DNA of 60,062 bases, taken from NCBI GenBank assembly GCA_945870855.1, contig CAMBTP010000015.1, forward strand, positions 1-60,062. Direction: 5' to 3'. Origin of the DNA: Prosthecobacter debontii. GTDB taxonomy: Bacteria > Verrucomicrobiota > Verrucomicrobiia > Verrucomicrobiales > Akkermansiaceae. The translations under genes and the position numbers were made by a program. The notes under the pieces are model-generated. The model was not told where the DNA came from and ran no database searches. It saw only the letters and a list, made by a program, of their open reading frames with translations. Within the stretch, counting starts at the first letter, position 1. Each line of letters begins with the position of its first letter. Positions 53,545 through 60,062 of the stretch are shown here, piece by piece.

Positions 53545-54765
53545 ATGAAAATCCCCGTAATCACATTTCCACTCCTCCTCGCCTGCATTCCTGCTCTCTC
53601 TTTTTCCCAAGACTGGCCGCGCCATCTGGGGCCTGATGGATCGGGAATCGTGGAGGGCAAAATCCGCACGAATTGGCAGGAGCAGAAGCCCAAGGAACTA
53701 TGGCGCAAGGATCTCGGCAAGGGTTGCACCAGCTTCGCGATCGCTGGCGAGAAAGTTGTGGTCATGGGCAACAACGACAACACCGATATTGTCTGGTGCC
53801 TCGATGCGACGACCGGCAAGGAGATATGGACGCACAAGTATCCCGAAAAGCTCGATCCGAAGCTTTACGATGGCGGCCCTAACGCCACTCCGACGATTGA
53901 CGGTGACGTCGTTTACACCCTCAGTAAATCAGGGAATCTTTTCTGCCTTTCAATGGCGGACGGCAAACCGAAATGGAATGTGAATTATAAAAAGGATTTC
54001 AATGGCACTGTGCCGGATTGGGGCTACTCCGCCTCGCCTGTGGTGAATGGAAACCTGCTCTACTGCCTGCCTTGTGCGGATGACGGGGGATTATACGCGC
54101 TGGAGAAATCGACCGGCAAAGTGAGTTGGAAATCGGGCGATGACACCCGGCCTGGCTATGCGACTCCGGTGTTTTTCACTCATAAAGGAAAGGAACTTGT
54201 CGCGGCGTTTCACGGTCGCCAACTCGTGGCTTACAATCTGGATGGGAAAGGCAAGCCGGTTTTCGATTTCGGCTGGCGGACTTCCTATGACGTAAATGCC
54301 AGCAATCCTCAATACCACGACGGCATGATGTTTCTCGCCTCCGGCTACGGCATGGGCTACGTGGTCATCGATGTCTCGGGCAATGAGCCCAAAGTGCTGC
54401 ACAAAGACGAGGACATCCGCATGATTTTCCAAAACAGCATCCTCCAAGACGGCGATATCCTCGGCGTATTTGGCGATAAAAACATCGATGCGGAACTGAT
54501 CCGCATGGACATGAAAACCGGCAAGCCACACTGGCGTGCCAAGATGCCGGGAACCCGTGGAAGCTCGCTGATGGTCGGCGATCAGATGGTTATCCTCTCG
54601 GAAACCGGAGAGATTATCTGCGGCGAGCCAGCCAAATCCGGATGGAAGGAACATGGCCGCGTGAAAGCGCTGTCATCCGTCAGTTGGGCAAACCTCGCAT
54701 TCGCCCACGGCCGTATCTTCGCCCGCTCCAATAAAGGCGAAGCGGTCTGCCTGGAGGTGAAATGA
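53545..54765 (+). CDS. Secreted PQQ-like beta-propeller protein
   Basis: A 406-residue exported protein with signal peptide MKIPVITFPLLLACIPALSF, then seven or eight blades: RHLGPDGSGIVEG, IVWCLDATTGKEIWTH and SASPVVNGNLLYCLPCADDGG are typical. It is followed 51 bases later by a further PQQ-like gene in the same direction, so the two probably share a transcript. It has several extra cysteines (about residues 175-180). No enzymatic motif is evident. Confidence 0.82.
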   Translation: MKIPVITFPLLLACIPALSFSQDWPRHLGPDGSGIVEGKIRTNWQEQKPKELWRKDLGKGCTSFAIAGEKVVVMGNNDNTDIVWCLDATTGKEIWTHKYPEKLDPKLYDGGPNATPTIDGDVVYTLSKSGNLFCLSMADGKPKWNVNYKKDFNGTVPDWGYSASPVVNGNLLYCLPCADDGGLYALEKSTGKVSWKSGDDTRPGYATPVFFTHKGKELVAAFHGRQLVAYNLDGKGKPVFDFGWRTSYDVNASNPQYHDGMMFLASGYGMGYVVIDVSGNEPKVLHKDEDIRMIFQNSILQDGDILGVFGDKNIDAELIRMDMKTGKPHWRAKMPGTRGSSLMVGDQMVILSETGEIICGEPAKSGWKEHGRVKALSSVSWANLAFAHGRIFARSNKGEAVCLEVK

Positions 54766-54816
54766 GATGCTGATTATTTTGACAGTCGGCGATTTCCGGT
54801 TTGGTATGGCGTTGAG

Positions 54817-56076
54817 ATGAAAGCTGAAATTTTTGCAACGAGTTTATTACTGTCGGGTTTTCTAAATGCCGGGAACTGGCCATCATGGCGCGGTGAAGGC
54901 AGCAATGGTGCGGTCAGCGGTGAGCAGCCACCAATTGATCTGGCGGGAAAATTGCTCTGGAAAACCGAGCTCCCCGGCCGCGGCTGCTCGACCCCGATTA
55001 TTTGGAATGACAAGCTCTTCGTCACCAGCCCGATTGACGAAAAGGATGGCTTGCTGGCCCTCGATGCCAATGGCAAGGAACTCTGGCGCAAATCCTTCGG
55101 TGCGGGCACTCCCGGGCGTGGCCAACGTGTCGGAAGCTCCACGAATTCCTCGCCGATCACCGATGGGAAAATTGTCGTGGCCTATTTTAAATCGGGGACC
55201 GTTGCTTGCGTTGATCTCGATGGCAAACCGCTGTGGCAAATCAACCTTCAGGAAAAATACGGCGAGGATAAGCTCTGGTGGGATCAGGGGACTTCCCCGG
55301 TTTTTGCGGGTGGGAATGTGGTGGTGGCGGTGATGCAAACGGGAGGTGATTCCTATCTTGTCTCGCTCGATCCCAAGACTGGCAAGGAAGTCTGGAAAAC
55401 CCCTAGGAAATATGAAACCGGTGAGGAATCCGGCGATGCCTACACCACGCCCCATGTGATCAAGCGTGACGGCAAGGAGCAGATTGTCTGCTGGGGCGCG
55501 GATCATCTCACCGGCCACGACGCGGAGACCGGCAAGCTTCTCTGGCAATGCGGCGGGTTCAATCCGAAACGCGCCGGTATGCAGCGGGTCATCGCTTCCG
55601 CGGTGGTCGCCGACGGCCTTGCGGTGGTTCCTTTCAACCGTGGTGACTCGCTGGCCGCAATCCGCCTGGATGGCAGCGGCGATGTGACGGAATCCCATTG
55701 GGTCTGGCGCAACGACAAACTCGGCGCCGATGCCACCTCCCCCATTCTCCACGATGGCAAGTTTTACGTGCTCAAGGATGGTGGTCCAGAACGCGGACGT
55801 CTCACTTGTCTGGATGCGAAATCCGGAGAGAAACTTTGGGAGTCAGCCCTGCCGAAAGCGCCGCAAGTCTTTTACTCCTCTCCGCTTCTCTTGGGAGACC
55901 AGTTGTATTGTGTAAGGGAAGACGGAATGATTTTCAGCGGAAAAATCACCAAAGACGGACTCTCAGATATCAAAAGCTATGCGCTTGAGGAGGGCGTTAT
56001 TGCCTCGCCGATTTCAGTCGGAGGTCGCTTGATTTTCCGTGGCGACACCAGCCTGTTTTGCTTCGGCGAGAAGTGA
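54817..56076 (+). CDS. Secreted PQQ-like beta-propeller protein
   Basis: A 419-residue exported protein that begins MKAEIFATSLLLSGFLNAGN, with NWPSWRGEGSNGAVSGEQPP as the first blade motif. LLALDANGKELWRKSFG and WQCGGFNPKRAGMQRVIAS follow. The arrangement differs slightly from the upstream propeller gene. It converges with a third propeller gene at 56097-57374, 20 bases away. Confidence 0.82.
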   Translation: MKAEIFATSLLLSGFLNAGNWPSWRGEGSNGAVSGEQPPIDLAGKLLWKTELPGRGCSTPIIWNDKLFVTSPIDEKDGLLALDANGKELWRKSFGAGTPGRGQRVGSSTNSSPITDGKIVVAYFKSGTVACVDLDGKPLWQINLQEKYGEDKLWWDQGTSPVFAGGNVVVAVMQTGGDSYLVSLDPKTGKEVWKTPRKYETGEESGDAYTTPHVIKRDGKEQIVCWGADHLTGHDAETGKLLWQCGGFNPKRAGMQRVIASAVVADGLAVVPFNRGDSLAAIRLDGSGDVTESHWVWRNDKLGADATSPILHDGKFYVLKDGGPERGRLTCLDAKSGEKLWESALPKAPQVFYSSPLLLGDQLYCVREDGMIFSGKITKDGLSDIKSYALEEGVIASPISVGGRLIFRGDTSLFCFGEK

Positions 56077-56096
56077 TCTCGAAATCGTAAATCCGC

Positions 56097-57374
56097 TCAG
56101 GACTTCACGTCAAAACAGAACAGCAGATCCTGATCGCGTAGGTAAAGTTTGCCGCCGATCACCACCGGATGTGTCCAGATTTTGCCGTTGGTGCCCTCGC
56201 GCAATTTCGTTTGGCGGGGGATTTCAAAGCGACCGTGTTCGGTGTATTTATCGGGATTTGCTTCGGCTAAAAAGACCGATCCCGCCTCTTCGTCCATGCA
56301 GTAAAGCATTCCGTCTGCGTAATGCACCGAGCCCTTCTGGCTGCCTTCGCCACGCTGGCTCCACTTCTGCTTGCCGGTCGCAAGCTCCTGGCAAACGAGG
56401 CCGCCGCCATCGGAAAATCCGTAAATGTGGCCGTCCACCAGCACCACGCCGCCGTGATGGTTTTTCATCACTTTGTTTTCCCAAACATCCTCTGCCTTAT
56501 CGCCGTCGATTTTCACCAGCTTGCAGCCAGAGCCATAACCGGAGGTCATATAAACCGAGCCTTCATGATAGACTGGCGTGGGGATCACGGCGGTGCGTCC
56601 TTCAGGCCAGGCAGATTTCCACAAGACCTCGCCATTGTCCGCATTCACCCCGGCCAGCGTGTTCATGAAAAGCTGGATGTATTGCCGATTGCCTTTCACC
56701 TCTGCGACAACCAGCGAGGAATACTGCGCGCCATCCTTGAGATCTTTGCTGCGCCACAGCTCTTTGCCAGTTTTCTTGTCCATCGCGACGATCGCACCCT
56801 GATTGCCTCCAGGAGTAACCACGACTTTGACACCATCCACCAGCGGCGATTCCGAATAGCCCCAGCTCGGTATGGCACCGCCAAAATCCTTCACTAGATC
56901 CTTGCTCCAAATCCGTTTTCCATCGCTCGCGTCGAAGCAGCCAATCTCACCGTTCGCGCTCATTGCAAATACCATTCCATCGCTAACCGTTGGCGCACCT
57001 CGCGTCCCCGCGCCCCATCCCGTATTGTAGCCCTTCTCCGAATCCACGCCAATCGGCGCTGACCACAATTCCTTGCCGTCGGCATCGAGACAAAAGAGCT
57101 CAGCTTTTCCACTGCGGCTACCTGTTAGGTAAATTTTTCCACCCACCAGCGCGGGCGAACTGTAGCCCTTACCAGCCTTTTCAAAAGTCCAAAGCAACTT
57201 CGGCCCCTCCTTCGGCCACTCCTTTACCAAGCCGGTGTCCGGCGACTTTCCATCCCGCGCCGCACCGCGCCACGTCGGCCAATCGGTGGCCTTTTCGCTC
57301 GCGGGAAGCGAGGAACTGCCGATGAAAAATGCCAAGGCCGTTAGCGCAGAAATAAGAGGATATCGTGTCGTCAT
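56097..57374 (-). CDS. Secreted PQQ-like beta-propeller protein
   Basis: A 425-residue exported protein from ATG 57374 (57389 is an alternative) with signal peptide MTTRYPLISALTALAFFIG and DWPTWRGAARDGKSPDTGL as the first blade. DGVKVVVTPGGNQGAIVAMD and VLVDGHIYGFSDGGGLVCQE are blade-type repeats. It is the third propeller gene of this cluster and the only one on the minus strand. The six propeller proteins of the window are similar in plan but differ enough to suggest old duplications. Confidence 0.82.
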   Translation of the reverse strand: MTTRYPLISALTALAFFIGSSSLPASEKATDWPTWRGAARDGKSPDTGLVKEWPKEGPKLLWTFEKAGKGYSSPALVGGKIYLTGSRSGKAELFCLDADGKELWSAPIGVDSEKGYNTGWGAGTRGAPTVSDGMVFAMSANGEIGCFDASDGKRIWSKDLVKDFGGAIPSWGYSESPLVDGVKVVVTPGGNQGAIVAMDKKTGKELWRSKDLKDGAQYSSLVVAEVKGNRQYIQLFMNTLAGVNADNGEVLWKSAWPEGRTAVIPTPVYHEGSVYMTSGYGSGCKLVKIDGDKAEDVWENKVMKNHHGGVVLVDGHIYGFSDGGGLVCQELATGKQKWSQRGEGSQKGSVHYADGMLYCMDEEAGSVFLAEANPDKYTEHGRFEIPRQTKLREGTNGKIWTHPVVIGGKLYLRDQDLLFCFDVKS

Positions 57375-57472
57375 GCTTCGACTAAACAAACTATGACTAG
57401 GAAATCAATTCATTGATTACTGAAATTGCATTTCAGGAGGAAGTTTGACGGAGCGTGCTGCCCCAAGTCTGA

Positions 57473-57678
57473 TACGCCCGCGATAGTGCGTCAAAAAGAC
57501 AGGGATGCAGGTGTCAAACACCGATTGGTATCCTGCTTTGTAGTGATCGCACCAGCACTTCCCGCCCCACCGCCACCCGGGATCTGCATGACCTCATGGA
57601 TAAATCCGCCCTTTATCGCACCGGCCGACTCAAAGGCACTCGCTATCATCTTCAGCCGCCGATGAACGAGAAATTATG
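57473..57678 (+). pseudogene. Remnant of a Fic-family protein C-terminus
   Basis: The frame open from 57473 to TGA 57678 reads, from about 57542, SDRTSTSRPTATRDLHDLMD, then KSALYRTGRLKGTRYHLQPP. This matches the C-terminal winged-helix segment of Fic-family proteins, where TATRDL and GTRYHL are typical. No start, no Fic domain and no HPFxxGNGR motif lie upstream; a TGA precedes the frame. It is a decayed fragment. Confidence 0.55.
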
Positions 57679-58026
57679 AAGTATGAATGACAAATGATGA
57701 TTGTTGATTGATGATTTTCAGAAGTGTAACCGCCACGGGCGAGCTAGATGGAAGATGCGGAGCGAGACGCTCCTTGCACGGCCTGCGGCGAGACGCCGCA
57801 GCTACTTCTTGCAACTCCTCAGGATTTCGCGGCGACCACTTTTTAGGGTCACCCCCATTTCCCCGCCCTCCGTCCCGGCCAATGGCTGTTTCAGGGGCTT
57901 CTCGCAGAAAGCAAATTCCTTGGGCGCAATTGATTATACAAAATTTCGTGAAGCAGCTAAAGATCGGCTGAGAGGCGAATTAAAAACGCTGCGGCGGATA
58001 CGGAAAAAAACAAAAGGAACGATACG
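57679..58026. other. Gene-free stretch before the tandem hydrolase
   Basis: It contains a 65-base repeat (57712-57776) found again at 59998-60062 with two mismatches, two hairpins of the form GGAGCG-AGA-CGCTCC (57759-57773) and CTGCGGCG-AGA-CGCCGCAG (57783-57801), and about 150 bases of purine-rich sequence before the hydrolase ATG. A short frame with FREAAKDRLRGELKTLRR may be a coding remnant; I cannot place it. Confidence 0.6.
57712..57776 (+). repeat. 65-bp direct repeat, left copy
   Basis: It starts TGATTTTCAGAAGTGTA and ends with the GGAGCGAGACGCTCC hairpin and TTG. By eye it differs from 59998-60062 at only two positions. Left and right copies flank the tandem hydrolase gene in the same orientation, 2.29 kb apart. 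Confidence 0.85.
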
Positions 58027-59793
58027 ATGAAAAAAACATTTATTTTGTATTCTTGGTTGCTAGCCGCCGTTCTGGCATCCGCCGGGGAGCGGGTCGCGCT
58101 GTGGCCGGAAGGAAAGATCCCTGATTTTCAGACCCAGCAGATCGCGGCTACCACCCAGGAGGTGAAAGCGCCGGGATTCAAGGCTGCTGAAAACACGATG
58201 CCTTATCTCGACTGGTATGAGGCACCGGCGACGAAAAACGGCGGCTGCATATTGCTCATTTCCGGCGGCGGCTATGAGGGTTGCTGCGACGGGGAATGGA
58301 TTGACCGGGTCGCGAAGAAGTTCACCGAACTCGGGTTCGTCTGTGTGAGTCTCACCTACCGGACGCCGCGTCCGCAAGGTTTGCCGATCTATCAGAGTGC
58401 GTGGGAGGACGGGCAACGCGCCGTCCGTCTCGTCCGCAATGATGCGAAGAAGCGCGGGTTCGATCCGGAGAAGATCGGCGCGTTCGGATTCTCCGCGGGC
58501 TCGCACCTGACGGTCCTGCTCGGGACGAGCGCGCTCACAGCGGCGTATGGCTCGGTCGATGACCTCGACCAGCTTCCGTGCCACGTCAACTGGGCGGTGC
58601 CAGTCTACACCGCCTACGCGCTCACGGACGGACTCATCGGCCCCAACACGCGCGACGGTGACGCGATCGACGTCAAGCTCTCGGACGTCTTCAAGTTTGA
58701 CGCGAAGACTTGTCCAATGGCGCTCTTCCACGGCGGGACGGACGCCTATTCACCGAACGGCTCCACGCAGATCTACCGCCAGCTCCGCAGAATGAAAATT
58801 CCGGCTGAGATCCATCTCTTCGCAGACCGCCCTCATGGGTTCATGGGGGACCCTGGCAAGGGCGAGGATGGCACCGCCTATGACCACTGGCTGGACCGTG
58901 TTACCGAGTTTTTCCACCAGATGAATTATGACGGTAGTCTCGGTGCGGAAGTCGATTTAATGTCCCGCTATCCGAATAACGATGCGCGTGGCGAAACCAG
59001 CAAGGAGCCAGTCTGGCCGGAAGGCAAAATGCCAGACGTGCAGGCGAACCAGTGCCAGCCTTATATCGAGTGGCACCTGCCGAAGGAGCTCAAGACGAAG
59101 GCGATCCAGATCATCTACTCGGGCGGCGCCTACATCGGCAACGACCCGGATGGATTCGAGGTCGCCCCAGCGCGGCGATACCTGAACGAAAAGGGGATGG
59201 CAGTCGTGACGATGAAATACCGCACGCCGTCGCCGAGTGGTGGCTTGGCTAAGCACGCCACGGCCTGGCAGGATCTGCAGCGCGCTGTCCGGATCGTCCG
59301 CAGTGAGGCATCGGCGAAGGGCCTCGATCCCGAGCGCATCGGCATCATGGGCTCCTCGGCCGGCGGACACCTGACGCTGATGGGTGCGACCAGTTCGAAA
59401 CGCCGTTCCTACTCGCCGATCGACGACCTTGATCAGCTTTCCTGCAAGGTGCAGTGGGCGGTCGCGATCTATCCCGCGTATGCGCTCACGGACGGCTCGC
59501 AATCCCCGAATGCAAAGGGCGGCAACGAGGACGACGCGAGGCTCGTCCCTGAGTTCTCGTTCGACCTTGCGACTTGTCCGATGCTGTTCATCCACGGCGA
59601 CGCGGACGATTGGGCGGCGATGAATTCGGTGAAATGCTGGGAGCAGCTTCGCCGGATGGGAATCCAATCCGATCTCCACACGCTGGTCGGCCGCGGTCAT
59701 TGCTTCCAGAGGACTGCCGCTCCGGGCACGGGCAGCTATACCTGGATGGGACGCATCTGGGAATTCATGAACCACAACGGATTCAATAAGTAG
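58027..59793 (+). CDS. Secreted tandem alpha/beta-hydrolase (esterase-like)
   Basis: A 588-residue exported protein with signal peptide (about 1-20) and two homologous alpha/beta-hydrolase domains. Domain 1 (about 20-310) has WPEGKIPDFQ, the nucleophile elbow GFSAGSH (serine about 157), GGTDAYSP and PHGF. Domain 2 (about 330-588) has WPEGKMPDVQ, GSSAGGH (serine about 443), GDADDWAA and GHCF. Both carry complete Ser-Asp-His candidates. Such domains are found in acetylxylan and other carbohydrate esterases. Domain 2 keeps the local order of domain 1, so it arose by internal duplication. The gene is enclosed by 65-bp direct repeats. Confidence 0.85.
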   Translation: MKKTFILYSWLLAAVLASAGERVALWPEGKIPDFQTQQIAATTQEVKAPGFKAAENTMPYLDWYEAPATKNGGCILLISGGGYEGCCDGEWIDRVAKKFTELGFVCVSLTYRTPRPQGLPIYQSAWEDGQRAVRLVRNDAKKRGFDPEKIGAFGFSAGSHLTVLLGTSALTAAYGSVDDLDQLPCHVNWAVPVYTAYALTDGLIGPNTRDGDAIDVKLSDVFKFDAKTCPMALFHGGTDAYSPNGSTQIYRQLRRMKIPAEIHLFADRPHGFMGDPGKGEDGTAYDHWLDRVTEFFHQMNYDGSLGAEVDLMSRYPNNDARGETSKEPVWPEGKMPDVQANQCQPYIEWHLPKELKTKAIQIIYSGGAYIGNDPDGFEVAPARRYLNEKGMAVVTMKYRTPSPSGGLAKHATAWQDLQRAVRIVRSEASAKGLDPERIGIMGSSAGGHLTLMGATSSKRRSYSPIDDLDQLSCKVQWAVAIYPAYALTDGSQSPNAKGGNEDDARLVPEFSFDLATCPMLFIHGDADDWAAMNSVKCWEQLRRMGIQSDLHTLVGRGHCFQRTAAPGTGSYTWMGRIWEFMNHNGFNK

Positions 59794-59914
59794 AAATCCA
59801 AGCTAGTTTTCCATTTAAGCAGTGAAGGTAGTAGGCGGAGTTCCTCCCTGGTCACACCAACAACGGCTCCAGAGTCCATCTCCGCAGACCGTTGATCGAC
59901 CTCTTCATCATCAA

Positions 59915-59942
59915 GGTAGGGCGGATCCGGCTCGGTCCGCCC
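59915..59942 (+). repeat. GC-rich GTAG palindrome, variant copy
   Basis: GGTAGGGCGGATCCGGCTCG and eight more bases match 168-195 except for T-to-G and A-to-C at the two positions that face each other in the stem. GGGCTGA:TCAGCCC becomes GGGCGGA:TCCGCCC, so the pairing is kept. Nothing else is seen between the hydrolase stop and the right direct repeat. Confidence 0.7.
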
Positions 59943-59997
59943 ACTTGTCGCCAGCGGCGTGATGGAGAGCAGAGGGAGAGGGAGAATTGCCGATTTT

Positions 59998-60062
59998 TGA
60001 TTTTCAGAAGTGTATCCGCCACGGGCGAGCTAGATGGAAGATACGGAGCGAGACGCTCCTTG
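59998..60062 (+). repeat. 65-bp direct repeat, right copy (runs off window)
   Basis: Same sequence and orientation as 57712-57776, ending in the GGAGCGAGACGCTCC hairpin and cut by the end of the window, so the repeat may be longer. No coding potential is seen. Confidence 0.85.

Noticed and set aside
57701..58030. Plus-strand frame ending at the hydrolase start
   Set aside because: It crosses the 65-bp repeat and hairpins; only its last 40 codons look protein-like and no family is recognised.

Overview
The window looks like a chromosome segment from a Verrucomicrobiota bacterium, most likely order Verrucomicrobiales (Luteolibacter/Haloferula/Akkermansiaceae-like). That placement is an inference from gene content: a moderately high GC genome, a PEP-CTERM secreted metalloprotease, many secreted PQQ-type beta-propeller proteins, two TonB-dependent receptors, two PilT-type ATPases, and intergenic regions full of palindromic repeats. 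No rRNA or complete marker set is present, so it could not be tested.

Layout. 1-814 is gene-free and repeat-rich. 815-6053 is a plus-strand run: BatA/VWA membrane protein, SMP-30-like lactonase, Maf pyrophosphatase, diacylglycerol kinase-like lipid kinase, SanA-like protein. A secreted propeller (minus), a RhuM-family protein, an Ldh-type 2-hydroxyacid dehydrogenase behind a MITE-like element, and tsaD (minus) follow. 10.9-17.8 kb holds the PEP-CTERM metalloprotease, an unknown anchored protein, a sigma-54 activator with a degenerate receiver followed by upp, a ROK sugar kinase, and dnaX-ybaB. 17.8-20.4 kb is a repeat island around an FMN-dependent 2-hydroxyacid oxidase, ending in tRNA-Ser(GGA). 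Next come argC (minus), tRNA-Pro(GGG), two pilT-like genes and a yqjD/yqjE-like membrane module. Then ispD-pabB, a DUF5069-like gene, prfB with its programmed frameshift, a HepT/MntA toxin-antitoxin pair, a TonB receptor with a palindromic operator candidate, ppdK with lysine-rich tails, and a RAYT transposase.

From 37 to 52 kb every convincing gene is on the minus strand. Reading in transcription order: TonB receptor, two PQQ-like propeller proteins, a small ORF plus nucleotidyltransferase, an EhpF/LuxE-like adenylating enzyme, a VapBC pair, an aldehyde dehydrogenase, an iron alcohol dehydrogenase, a propeller lipoprotein, rpoN and an orphan parA. The adenylase, aldehyde dehydrogenase and alcohol dehydrogenase could together reduce a carboxylic acid to an alcohol. 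The last 8 kb holds argJ, three more PQQ-like propeller proteins, a decayed Fic-family C-terminus, and a secreted tandem alpha/beta hydrolase flanked by direct repeats.

The most interesting content is non-coding. Two GTAG-headed palindrome families, one showing compensatory base changes, occur alongside a RAYT transposase (a possible REPIN/RAYT system). There is also a roughly 247-bp MITE-like family with TA ends, a CGGATGNACN decanucleotide repeat forming a 31-bp hairpin between two metabolic genes, and a dispersed TTTAAAG heptad repeat. All gene calls are by eye from translated sequence; no database search was run.
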